A model generated the notes under the pieces. That model was not told the DNA's origin. It saw nothing but the letters and a program-made list of their open reading frames with translations, and did not search any database. The translations under genes were made by a program, and so were the position numbers. A DNA stretch of 64,000 bases, taken from the NCBI RefSeq assembly GCF_029955155.1, contig NZ_JAPNOZ010000005.1, forward strand, positions 62,001 through 126,000, in the 5' to 3' direction. Shown here in pieces: positions 1-7,909 of the stretch. The stretch is from Psychrobacillus sp. NEAU-3TGS (GTDB lineage: Bacteria; Bacillota; Bacilli; Bacillales_A; Planococcaceae). Numbering within the stretch: position 1 is the first letter of the stretch; each line of letters opens with the position of its first letter.

Positions 1-1075
1 GATCACGTAAGCCGTATATAATTTGAATCGCTTCAGCGACTGATGGTTCATCCACTTGGATTGGCTGGAAACGACGCTCTAACGCAGCATCTTTTTCAAT
101 GTATTTTCGATATTCATCTAATGTTGTCGCACCAATACATTGAATTTCACCGCGTGCAAGTGCTGGTTTTAAAATGTTCGATGCATCTATTGCACCTTCT
201 GCTCCACCTGCCCCAATTAATGTATGAAGCTCATCTATGAATAGAATAACATTTCCAGCCTGGCGAATTTCATCCATTACTTTTTTCAAGCGATCCTCAA
301 ATTCACCGCGATATTTAGTTCCAGCAACCACTGTTCCCATATCAAGTGTCATTACTCGCTTATCTCGCAAGATTTCCGGGACTTCATTTTGGATAATTTG
401 CTGAGCAAGACCTTCTGCGATTGCTGTTTTACCAACACCAGGTTCCCCTATCAAAACAGGGTTATTTTTTGTTCGGCGCGCTAGGATCTCAATAACACGT
501 GTAATTTCTTTACTACGCCCCACTACCGGATCTAGTGTGCCTTCTCTAGCAATTTGAGTTAAATCACGTGCTAATCCATCGAGCGTAGGAGTACTTGCCG
601 GAGCAGCACTATTATTCGCATTACCATGAGATTGATCATTACTACCTAGTAATTGAAGAACTTGTTGGCGAGCTTTGTTTAGACTAACACCTGCATTATT
701 TAAAACTCTTGCCGCCACTCCTTCTCCCTCTCGGATCAATGCTAACAATAAATGCTCTGTACCTATATAGGAGTGTCCCAGTTTGCGAGACTCGTCTACG
801 GAAAGCTCAATTACTTTTTTCGCACGTGGTGTGTAGTTGACGATTGGACCAACTTCTTCTGCTCCAGTTCCAACTAGCTCTTCAATTCCCACTTCAATCA
901 CTTTTGTATCTACTTCAATCGCTTCTAATGCTTTTGCAGCTATACCGCTGCCTTCACGGATTAAACCAAGCAATATATGTTCTGTGCCGATAGATTCGTG
1001 CTTTAAGCGAATTGCTTCTTCTTGCGCTAATTGTAAAACTTTTTGCGACCTTTGTGTGAATCGATTAAACATCAT
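1..1075 (-). CDS. clpC: ClpC, AAA+ unfoldase subunit of the ClpCP protease (3' end outside window)
   Basis: About 358 codons are present; the C-terminal half lies off the left edge. Translation starts [14 protein letters not shown] and contains the two Clp N-terminal repeats ([15 protein letters not shown] and [16 protein letters not shown]), then the first AAA+ module with Walker A GEPGVGKT and Walker B-like ILFIDE. ClpC unfolds substrates, including arginine-phosphorylated proteins, and feeds them to ClpP. It is last in ctsR-mcsA-mcsB-clpC, and its start overlaps the mcsB 3' end by 11 bp, which suggests translational coupling. Either of two adjacent ATGs (1075 or 1072) could be the start. 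Confidence 0.95.
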   Translation of the reverse strand, partial: MMFNRFTQRSQKVLQLAQEEAIRLKHESIGTEHILLGLIREGSGIAAKALEAIEVDTKVIEVGIEELVGTGAEEVGPIVNYTPRAKKVIELSVDESRKLGHSYIGTEHLLLALIREGEGVAARVLNNAGVSLNKARQQVLQLLGSNDQSHGNANNSAAPASTPTLDGLARDLTQIAREGTLDPVVGRSKEITRVIEILARRTKNNPVLIGEPGVGKTAIAEGLAQQIIQNEVPEILRDKRVMTLDMGTVVAGTKYRGEFEDRLKKVMDEIRQAGNVILFIDELHTLIGAGGAEGAIDASNILKPALARGEIQCIGATTLDEYRKYIEKDAALERRFQPIQVDEPSVAEAIQIIYGLRD

Positions 1076-2164
1076 ATGAGTTCTCTCCTTTTGTTTTCGT
1101 TTTTTCTCCCTTTTGCAACCTTTCCCTTAGCAACTTTGCTCGAAACAAATCTCGTTCAGAAGTATTTAAAGTCGTTCCGGCATATTGTTGTAAAAATCCT
1201 GGTTGCATAAAGACCATACATTCATTCAAGATAGTCTCATCTACATCTTCAATAAGTCCCATATCTATCCCTAAACGCACATCGGACAGACACTTCGCCG
1301 CCTCTTCCGTGGTCATAATACGTGCGTACGATAAGGTTCCTAAAGAACGATATAACCGATCCTCTAGTGTATTGGCTGAATGCTTTAAAAGTGCATTTCT
1401 TGCTTCTCTTTCTTTTTGAATAATTTGTTCGGCAATGCTTTGAAGATCGGCAATTATGTCTTCCTCCGTTTTACCAAGAGTTGTTTGATTGGATACTTGG
1501 TATACATTTCCGAGCGCTTCACTGCCTTCCCCGTAAATACCCCTTACAACCATTCCTAATCTAGAGATAATTGTTACGATTCGGTTCATTTGTTTAGTTA
1601 TCGTTAATGCTGGTAAATGCATCATAACGGATGCACGTAAACCAGTACCTGTATTAGTGGGACAGCTTGTTAAATAACCGAATTGCTCATCAAACGCATA
1701 AGATAGCTCTTTTTCTAAAACTCGATCAATCGTGTCTGCTTGCTTGTATGCTTCTTGAATTTGAAGACCTGGAAATAAGCATTGAATACGAATGTGGTCT
1801 TCCTCATTGACCATTACGCTAACAGCTCATCATCAGATATAAGGGCTGAACCCGTCATCGGCGAATTTGCTAGCTTAGGACTGATTAAATGCTTTTCTAC
1901 AAGGACTTGACGACTCAATTCAGACAAATCCTTTATTTGAATGGAGGAGAAGTTCATCTGTAGATCCTCATTCGCATCTAATAACGTAGCCGAAACGGAT
2001 TGGTCAATTTTATGCGCTTCATCTTCCGTAAATGCAAGAGGAAATCGATATCCGTTTAAGTTTCTTGCTAGTCGAATTCTTGTACTCATGACAATATCGG
2101 AATGTTCTCCATCTCCTGCCATCCAACTAGAAATCGAGTTATCTAAAAAACGTTCAATCGACAT
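1065..2164 (-). pseudogene. mcsB: McsB protein arginine kinase, reading frame broken by a 1-nt deletion
   Basis: McsB phosphorylates arginines on misfolded proteins and on CtsR, marking them for ClpCP. The N-terminal part (MSIERFLDN..., with STRIRLARN) runs to a TAA near 1815. The rest ([14 protein letters not shown]..., then [11 protein letters not shown] and [10 protein letters not shown]) continues in another frame. One extra G in the sense strand at about 1817 would join them as ...[14 protein letters not shown], matching B. subtilis McsB from memory, for about 366 aa. The start at 2164 has a GGAGGTG ribosome site and overlaps mcsA. Stop and restart overlap as TAATG, so reinitiation is possible, but a base-call error is more likely. 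Confidence 0.9.
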
Positions 2165-2699
2165 GCGTTTCTTCACCTCCAGCGGCAAGTTTATCTTCTA
2201 GTTCCCTTACCTCATCCCTTAGCAAGGCGGCCTCTTCAAACTTTTCTGTTTCAATTGCTTCTTTCATTTGCAACCTTATTTCTTCAATTCGTTTTTTCAC
2301 CGCTAATTTTTCGCCGAATGCACCAGGTGCTTTCCCAACATGTGTCACGTTTCCGTTATGTAAACGTTTAAATACGGTAGGTAATTGTTCGCGAAAACTA
2401 TTGTAACAAGAGGCGCAACCAAATTTCCCTTCATCTAAAAATCGTTGAATAGACCAACCACACGCTTCACATTCTAATGGAAGTTTTTTCTGCACTTGTT
2501 GCATTGGTTGTTGATCTGTATGATTGAACCAATTTGTTAATAATTGATGGAGAGATAATGGATCATGTTTATATTCCACATAAAACGGGTGGAGACTATT
2601 TGCACAGACCTCACAATAATGTCTTTCAAAGTGTTCACCGTTATGCACTTGCGTAACCGTTACTTTTGCAGGTCTTTGCTTACAATTTTCACAAATCAC
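2154..2699 (-). CDS. mcsA: McsA, activator of McsB
   Basis: 181 aa, normal family length. There are four CxxC zinc-binding pairs: CENC near the N-terminus, CEVC at about 29-32, CEAC at about 77-80 and CASC at about 94-97. A C-terminal UVR-type coiled segment (about 135-170) follows. McsA stimulates McsB arginine kinase activity and helps inactivate CtsR under heat or thiol stress. It sits between ctsR and mcsB in one operon and overlaps mcsB by 11 bp. Confidence 0.95.
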   Translation of the reverse strand: MICENCKQRPAKVTVTQVHNGEHFERHYCEVCANSLHPFYVEYKHDPLSLHQLLTNWFNHTDQQPMQQVQKKLPLECEACGWSIQRFLDEGKFGCASCYNSFREQLPTVFKRLHNGNVTHVGKAPGAFGEKLAVKKRIEEIRLQMKEAIETEKFEEAALLRDEVRELEDKLAAGGEETHVD

Positions 2700-2720
2700 T
2701 TTTCAACACCCCGTTCATCT

Positions 2721-3188
2721 TCACTTTTTTTCATATTTTAAAGTAAGTAGCATTGCACATAGTATACGCGCTCTTAGCTCATCTCTTGCTGGCAGTGGAA
2801 TAGCAAGTGTCGTTCGATTAAGGGCAGCTAAGATAAGTTTTGCTTCTCGATTAGAAAGAACTTCTTCATCGATCAATCGGAATACAATATCTTCTGTTAC
2901 CGTCTCAGATGCCCCTTTTTCTAGTCCTTTTATTATATGCTCAATCAAATCAGCTTTCGTATGCGCCCGCACGCGGAGGATTCGAATATATCCACCGCCA
3001 CCACGTTTACTTTCCACTAAGTATCCGCGATCTTGGGTAAATCGAGTATTTATCACATAATTTATCTGAGATGGGACACACTGAAATTTTTCAGCAATTT
3101 CACTTCTTTTTATTTCAATTTGTCCCTTACTCTCTTCTTCTATAATGGACTTCAAATACCCTTCAATAATGTCAGATATATTTTTCAC
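2721..3188 (-). CDS. ctsR: CtsR, class III stress gene repressor
   Basis: 155 aa. The N-terminal winged HTH (CVPSQINYVINTRF, about 36-49) is followed by the conserved glycine-rich wing KRGGGGYIRI, then a C-terminal dimerisation and McsB-interaction domain. CtsR binds heptad direct repeats upstream of clp genes, and one such site lies immediately upstream. GTG is chosen as start because AGAGG lies 7 nt before it. It is the first gene of the operon, so it autoregulates ctsR-mcsA-mcsB-clpC. Confidence 0.96.
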   Translation of the reverse strand: MKNISDIIEGYLKSIIEEESKGQIEIKRSEIAEKFQCVPSQINYVINTRFTQDRGYLVESKRGGGGYIRILRVRAHTKADLIEHIIKGLEKGASETVTEDIVFRLIDEEVLSNREAKLILAALNRTTLAIPLPARDELRARILCAMLLTLKYEKK

Positions 3189-3214
3189 CTTCTCACCTCT
3201 TCTCGCAAACTGAC

Positions 3215-3262
3215 TTTGACTAACTTTGACTATATTATAACGAGAAAATTATGGTTGTGCAA
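3215..3262 (-). promoter_or_regulatory. Sigma-A promoter with CtsR operator
   Basis: On the minus strand, -35 TTGCAC (3257-3262), a 17-nt spacer and -10 TATAAT (3234-3239) are followed directly by AGTCAAA-GTT-AGTCAAA (3215-3231). This fits the CtsR consensus of two RGTCAAA heptads with a 3-nt gap. The operator abuts the -10 and covers the expected transcription start, a good position for repression. Confidence 0.9.
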
Positions 3263-3364
3263 TTGATACGATTCTTCCATCAGTGTTCCCGAATTTCTGA
3301 ATAAAAAAACATACATTGCCTTTAAATATGTCTTGTTTTTTCGACAGCTCTTTGTCGTACAGTA

Positions 3365-3504
3365 TAGGGAAACTGTATGAGCTGAAGACCCCGCAGGAGC
3401 GAGAGCTCCGAAGAGGCTGAAGCCATGCCCGCGGAAAGCGTCCGCCCTGCAGCGGAAATCCTAGTGGTCACCTAAATAGAGCTTGCTACCGCACAGTTTC
3501 CCTA
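3365..3504. repeat. GC-rich dispersed intergenic repeat with 12-bp terminal inverted repeats (copy A)
   Basis: A 140-bp element in the gap between ctsR and the RsgA-type gene, bounded by TAGGGAAACTGT (3365-3376) and its exact reverse complement (3493-3504). Positions 3379-3504 match 42627-42752 with 10 differences in 126 positions and no gaps. It contains a GGAGC-GAGA-GCTCC hairpin. Its GC content is well above its surroundings. It has no ORF. Similar GC-rich repeats are common in Bacillaceae genomes, as far as I recall. Confidence 0.85.
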
Positions 3505-3543
3505 AACAACCACCTAACAGCTATTTCATAACTCTTAAAAGAT

Positions 3544-3574
3544 AAAAAAACTACTAATCAAATGAATTAGTAGT
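3544..3574 (-). terminator. Intrinsic terminator after the RsgA-type gene
   Basis: Perfect 9-bp stem ACTACTAAT/ATTAGTAGT with a 7-nt loop, followed on the minus strand by seven T's. It lies 31 bp past the stop codon of the GTPase gene. Confidence 0.85.
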
Positions 3575-3604
3575 CGGGCAATTTTATTTTATTCGTTGCA
3601 AGAT

Positions 3605-4660
3605 CTATTTTTTCTTTTTGTAATTACTTCTCTGGGTTTTCGTAATTTGTTTCCACTTATCTCGTTCTACTTTTCGAGCAGCCACATCATTTTTTCGTTC
3701 AATGTGGGCAAGTTCTCTCATTAATTTTACATAGCTTTTATATCGCTCTTCTTTAATGGTCCCAGTGTATATAGCTTCTTGTATTGCACAACCTGGTTCT
3801 TTTTCATGCTTGCAATCTCGGAAACGACATCCTTCTGCTAGTTCCTCAATGTCTTTGAAACTGGCACTTACGCCCTCACTTGTATCCCAAAGTTGAAATT
3901 CTCGCATCCCCGGGGTATCGATTAGTAACCCTCCACCCGGTAATAGGGTTAGCTCTCTATGCGTCGTTGTATGCCGGCCTTTGCTATCATCTTCCCGAAT
4001 ACCATTAACAGCCATTACTTCTTCACCAGACAATGCATTGATCAAGGAAGACTTCCCTACTCCGGAAGATCCTAGTAGTGCACCTGTTTTACCTGCTGAC
4101 AAAAGGTTCGCCAAGCTATTGATTCCTTCTCCAGTTACACTACTGACCGTGAATATATCAACACCAAAAGCAACAGATTCTACTTCACTTAGATAGTATG
4201 CCAAGTCATCACATGCATCTTTTTTTGTCAAAACAACTACAGGTGTTGCTCCAGAATCCCATGCTGCTAACAAGTAGCGCTCCAACCTGCGTACATTAAA
4301 GTCATTATTAAGAGACATGACAAGAAAGACGTAATCGACATTTACAGCGACTAACTGTATTTCAATTGTTGAACCGGCCACTTTTCTTGAGAACTGTGAG
4401 CTACGAGGAAGCACCTCATGGATAATCCCTTTTTCCTCTCCTGGCATTTGTTCTAGTTCAACCCAATCTCCAACGGCAGGAAATGCCTCCCGCCCATGAT
4501 CAAATTTATACTTTCCAGAAAGAGAACATAACCATTCTCCTCCGTTTGTTATTACTCGATATAAATGTTTATGCTCTAGTAGGACGCGCCCTACGATACC
4601 ACTACCTTGCTTTTTTTCTTCCCATTTATCATTCCAACCATATTGTTCGATTAAATTCAA
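3605..4660 (-). CDS. rsgA: RsgA-type circularly permuted ribosome-associated GTPase
   Basis: 351 aa, longer than the roughly 300-aa housekeeping RsgA, so possibly a second paralogue. An N-terminal OB-like domain (about 20-100) is followed by GTPase motifs in permuted order: G4 TKKD (about 145-148), G1 GSSGVGKSS (about 197), G3 DTPG (about 248), then a C-terminal zinc motif CRFRDCKHEKEPGC. RsgA proteins act in 30S subunit maturation. A TTG start is chosen because AGGAGG lies 8 nt upstream. The gene has its own promoter, leader peptide and terminator/antiterminator at 4685-4907, suggesting induction when translation is disturbed. Confidence 0.88.
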   Translation of the reverse strand: MNLIEQYGWNDKWEEKKQGSGIVGRVLLEHKHLYRVITNGGEWLCSLSGKYKFDHGREAFPAVGDWVELEQMPGEEKGIIHEVLPRSSQFSRKVAGSTIEIQLVAVNVDYVFLVMSLNNDFNVRRLERYLLAAWDSGATPVVVLTKKDACDDLAYYLSEVESVAFGVDIFTVSSVTGEGINSLANLLSAGKTGALLGSSGVGKSSLINALSGEEVMAVNGIREDDSKGRHTTTHRELTLLPGGGLLIDTPGMREFQLWDTSEGVSASFKDIEELAEGCRFRDCKHEKEPGCAIQEAIYTGTIKEERYKSYVKLMRELAHIERKNDVAARKVERDKWKQITKTQRSNYKKKK

Positions 4661-4684
4661 ATTTACTTCCTCCTAATTTTAGAC

Positions 4685-4724
4685 AATAAAAAACCATGAT
4701 TGCACGAATCAGCAATCATGGTTT
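4685..4724 (-). terminator. Leader terminator (attenuator) upstream of the RsgA-type gene
   Basis: Perfect 13-bp stem (4691-4703 with 4712-4724), 8-nt loop and a run of six T's on the minus strand, ending about 25 nt before the TTG start. Nothing but the leader and the dpp-ykf operon lies upstream, so it must either be read through or terminate. Its ascending arm plus loop is complementary to part of the leader ORF (4802-4824), giving a competing antiterminator helix of 10 bp plus 6 bp separated by a small internal loop. Confidence 0.85.
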
Positions 4725-4756
4725 CCCGGTCATTAGAAAAGAAGCATATCAAATAG

Positions 4757-4780
4757 AAAAGTATAAAAAACTATACTTTT
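4757..4780 (-). promoter_or_regulatory. Pause-type hairpin directly after the leader ORF
   Basis: A 9-bp stem AAAAGTATA/TATACTTTT with a 6-nt loop begins immediately after the leader stop codon. In attenuators such a hairpin can pause RNA polymerase so the leader ribosome catches up. That role is inferred; the fold is seen in the sequence. Confidence 0.6.
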
Positions 4781-4846
4781 TTAGATATATCTAGAGTGGG
4801 ACATCATGATCTTACTGATTCGTGTACTAAAAATTAAATTTGCCAT
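4781..4846 (-). CDS. 21-aa leader peptide of the RsgA-type gene
   Basis: Short ORF, MANLIFSTRISKIMMSHSRYI, starting with ATG behind AAAGGAG at about 8-9 nt spacing. It is too short to be a typical protein gene. It lies between a consensus promoter and a terminator. Codons 8-14 contain the sequence that can pair with the terminator's ascending arm and loop, so ribosome position on this ORF could decide termination. It resembles, in layout only, leader peptides of erm and ABC-F resistance genes. I do not recognise the peptide. Confidence 0.75.
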   Translation of the reverse strand: MANLIFSTRISKIMMSHSRYI

Positions 4847-4878
4847 AATGCCTCACTCCTTTTCTTTAAGTTATTTTC

Positions 4879-4907
4879 AGAATACAATAATTTCTGCTAT
4901 ATGTCAA
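4879..4907 (-). promoter_or_regulatory. Sigma-A promoter of the leader/RsgA-type unit
   Basis: Minus strand -35 TTGACA (4902-4907), 17-nt spacer, -10 TATTCT (4879-4884). It overlaps the stop codon of the preceding transporter gene. The start would be near 4871, about 25 nt before the leader ATG. Confidence 0.82.
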
Positions 4908-5866
4908 TTATACAAATGACATGCAACAAAATGTCCTGTCGCTTGTTCTTTCCATACAGGCTTTTTTTCTGCACAAATGGACATTGCATGTTCACAGCGT
5001 GTTCTAAAAACACAACCGGACGGTGGATTGATTGGACTAGGCAGCTCGCCATGCAATAGAATACGTTCACGTGATTCCTCGATATCTGGATCTGGAATCG
5101 GAATAGCGGATAATAATGCCTGTGTGTATGGATGTAATGGTTCCTCATATAACTGATTGCTCGTTGTAAGCTCTACCATGTGTCCTAGATACATTACTCC
5201 GATACGGTCAGAAATGTATTTCACCATTGATAGATCATGTGCAATAAATAAATACGTTAATCCTTTTTCTTTTTGCAATCGTTGCAAGAGCTTTACTACT
5301 TGCGCTTGAACGGAGACATCTAAAGCCGAGATTGGCTCATCCGCTATGATGAATTCAGGATCTAACGCGAGTGCACGAGCAATCCCTATGCGCTGTCTTT
5401 GCCCTCCTGAAAATTCATGGGGATAGCGGTTAGCATGATCTCTGTTGAGACCCACATCTTCCAATAACTCGTAAACTCTATTTTTCAATGCCTCTTTGGA
5501 TTTATATAGTTTATGTACTTCCATTGGTTCCGCAATTATTTCGAGCACAGTTGAACGTGGATTTAGGGATGCATACGGATCTTGGAAAATCATTTGCATC
5601 TTTTTGAGATATTCTTTCCGCTCTTTATCATTCATTTCGTGTACATTTTTATCTTCAAATATAACGTTGCCTTGTGTTCTATTATACAATCCTAAAATTG
5701 TTCGTCCTGCAGTAGACTTCCCACAACCAGACTCTCCAACTAGACCAAACGTTTCCCCTTTTACAATGTCAAAACTGATGCCATCCACAGCTTTTAACGT
5801 TTCGCCGTGCCCCAGTTCAAAATGTCGTCTTAAATCTTGTACGGATAAAAGAACCTTTTCTGCCAT
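4904..5866 (-). CDS. ykfD: Oligopeptide/dipeptide ABC transporter ATP-binding protein (OppF/YkfD type)
   Basis: 320 aa. Walker A GESGCGKST (about 43-51), ABC signature FSGGQRQR (about 152), Walker B IIADEP and switch His IAHDLS. The C-terminal oligopeptide-transporter extension carries CVFRTRC. It is the last gene of the dpp-ykf operon, in the position of B. subtilis ykfD, and would pair with DppD as the second ATPase energising DppBC. No terminator is seen between its stop and the downstream leader promoter. Confidence 0.9.
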   Translation of the reverse strand: MAEKVLLSVQDLRRHFELGHGETLKAVDGISFDIVKGETFGLVGESGCGKSTAGRTILGLYNRTQGNVIFEDKNVHEMNDKERKEYLKKMQMIFQDPYASLNPRSTVLEIIAEPMEVHKLYKSKEALKNRVYELLEDVGLNRDHANRYPHEFSGGQRQRIGIARALALDPEFIIADEPISALDVSVQAQVVKLLQRLQKEKGLTYLFIAHDLSMVKYISDRIGVMYLGHMVELTTSNQLYEEPLHPYTQALLSAIPIPDPDIEESRERILLHGELPSPINPPSGCVFRTRCEHAMSICAEKKPVWKEQATGHFVACHLYN

Positions 5867-5877
5867 GTAAATCCCCC

Positions 5878-6801
5878 CTAAACGGCATATCTTCTTACTG
5901 CACAGATTTCTGTCTCAAGCTTAGAACCTTCTAACTCCATAATCTCAATCGTTTTTCCCGTAGAAGGCGAATGCAATAGTTGTCCATTTCCATAATAGAA
6001 GCCAACATGGCGAACCGGACCTGTCCCCTCATCATTAGCGAAAAATAGTAAATCCCCTTTTTTCCACGAGGCCATATCGTGTATTGAAATTTCTTCTCCG
6101 CTTTTCGCCTGATCACTTGCATCACGAGGGATCAAATATCCGCCTGCCTTTAGCATATTGTATGAAAATCCAGAACAATCATAGCCATAGGGAGACATTC
6201 CACCCCATAAATAAGGAAGATCTAAATATTGTTCTCCTAAAGCTAAGACCTCTTCCGCTGATCTCCTTGAAAATTGTTCCATAGACATAGCAACATCTGC
6301 ATATTTTTTTTGCAGTAATGCTTCTCCATGGGGAGTATGAACGTAAAAGTAGGATGCATCTTCTGAGATAACCGGAAGTGTTGTATTAAATGGAACGATA
6401 AGTAACGGTTTCTTTTCTTTATCCCACAACTGCGCTTTCACAGCGGCTACACGCGCAATGCCAATTGGATTCAAACATTTTGACTTCTTTAATTGTTTTA
6501 CTGGAACCCAGCCAGGATATCCACGAGAATCCTTTTTAGAAGGCTGCCATACCGCAATAATTTTCGCCCAATCCCCTTCTATTTTTTCTACCAGTACTGG
6601 CTCTCCGTAAAGAAGTTGCGTTTGTACTCGATTTTCATCGCAAAGAGCAAGTCGCTCCTTATACGGCAGTGCCTCCAACCAGTCAGCTATTAACACTGGG
6701 TTTGAAATCCCAGGCGCATCCAATTCTCTGGCCGAAGCCGGCTCCGTCCAAACAGTTGCTACTTTTACACAACAAACCCACTCATGCACTCCTGTTGTCA
6801 T
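5878..6801 (-). CDS. ykfC: NlpC/P60 gamma-D-glutamyl-L-diamino acid endopeptidase (YkfC type)
   Basis: 307 aa. N-terminal SH3-like region (about 60-150), then a C-terminal NlpC/P60 domain with the catalytic Cys in YDCSGFSY (about 206) and His in RHVGFYYG. YkfC cleaves between D-Glu and the diamino acid of muropeptides bearing a free N-terminal L-Ala. No signal peptide is seen, so it probably works in the cytosol on imported peptides. Downstream of ykfB, upstream of ykfD; AGGGGG precedes the ATG. Confidence 0.9.
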   Translation of the reverse strand: MTTGVHEWVCCVKVATVWTEPASARELDAPGISNPVLIADWLEALPYKERLALCDENRVQTQLLYGEPVLVEKIEGDWAKIIAVWQPSKKDSRGYPGWVPVKQLKKSKCLNPIGIARVAAVKAQLWDKEKKPLLIVPFNTTLPVISEDASYFYVHTPHGEALLQKKYADVAMSMEQFSRRSAEEVLALGEQYLDLPYLWGGMSPYGYDCSGFSYNMLKAGGYLIPRDASDQAKSGEEISIHDMASWKKGDLLFFANDEGTGPVRHVGFYYGNGQLLHSPSTGKTIEIMELEGSKLETEICAVRRYAV

Positions 6802-6812
6802 TTATAGACCCC

Positions 6813-7895
6813 CTATACGATCTCCAATCGTGAAATACCAAGTCCATGCTCTTTTGAAAACGTCATCTTACTTCCTTCGTAACAAACCCCACCAACAACT
6901 AGATCCTTTGCAAGCATAAGCGGTGCATCAAAATCAAAGAAGTGAATATTTGGTTGACTAGCAGCGAAGTGAGCCGCCGCAGTAATTCCTATCTTTGTTT
7001 CAATCATACTTCCAACCATACATGCCACGCCATTTGCTTCAGCAAGCGCATTTATCTTTTTAGCATGATGAATACCACCGGATTTCATTAACTTAATATT
7101 AATCAAATCTGCAGCTCGCATTTCCAAAACCCTTTTAGCATCTATTACCGAAAATACACTTTCATCCGCCATAATTGGTGTATCTGTACGCTCTGTAACA
7201 TATTTTAAGCCTTCTAGATCATGAGCAGGAACAGGTTGCTCGACAAACTCGATCCCTAGCCTAGCATCTTCCATTGCTCGAATTGCTTTAACTGCTTCTT
7301 TTGCATTCCAACCCTGGTTTGCATCAAGCCTTAGCTTCGGCTCGTTTCCAACTCGTTCTCTAATAGCCTGAATACGTGCAATATCTTCTCTCATATCACC
7401 TATACCAACTTTTACTTTTAAAACATGAAACCCATTCTTCACGTACCGCTCCGCGTCCTCAGCCATTTCATCTGGTGCATTCACACTTACCGTAAAATCG
7501 GTTTCCAATGTATCGTGATACCCTCCCAAATATTGATATAGAGGAAGTCCTGCTTGACGAGCGATTAGATCATGTATAGCCATATCGACTGCTGCTTTAG
7601 CACTTGTATTTCTGACAAGCGATGCATTTATTTTTTGAAAAATATGTTCACTTTCGCAAAGGTTAAGCCCGATTAACTGTGGTGCTATTATGTCGTTAAT
7701 CGCATACCGAATACTAGCCATGGAGTCTCCAGTAATTACATGAGTCGGAGGAGCTTCCCCATAACCTACAACTCCTTCACTACTCGTGATTTTCACATAA
7801 ACGGAGTAAGCAGTAGTAACTGTCCGAAGAGCCGTTTTAAAAGGCTTAGTAAGCGGAATTGCTACGTCAAACGTTTCAATCGATTGAATATTCAA
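6813..7895 (-). CDS. ykfB: L-Ala-D/L-Glu epimerase (YkfB type)
   Basis: 360 aa, enolase superfamily, muconate-lactonising subgroup. Catalytic pattern is visible: KVKVG (Lys pair, about 160-164), metal ligands in LRLDANQGW, EFVEQP and MADES, and a second catalytic Lys in NIKLMKSGG. It epimerises L-Ala-D-Glu from murein peptides to L-Ala-L-Glu. A TTG start is supported by GGGAGG 8 nt upstream. Sits between ykfA and ykfC. Confidence 0.92.
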   Translation of the reverse strand: MNIQSIETFDVAIPLTKPFKTALRTVTTAYSVYVKITSSEGVVGYGEAPPTHVITGDSMASIRYAINDIIAPQLIGLNLCESEHIFQKINASLVRNTSAKAAVDMAIHDLIARQAGLPLYQYLGGYHDTLETDFTVSVNAPDEMAEDAERYVKNGFHVLKVKVGIGDMREDIARIQAIRERVGNEPKLRLDANQGWNAKEAVKAIRAMEDARLGIEFVEQPVPAHDLEGLKYVTERTDTPIMADESVFSVIDAKRVLEMRAADLINIKLMKSGGIHHAKKINALAEANGVACMVGSMIETKIGITAAAHFAASQPNIHFFDFDAPLMLAKDLVVGGVCYEGSKMTFSKEHGLGISRLEIV

Positions 7896-7909
7896 TTGGT
7901 TAGCCTCCC

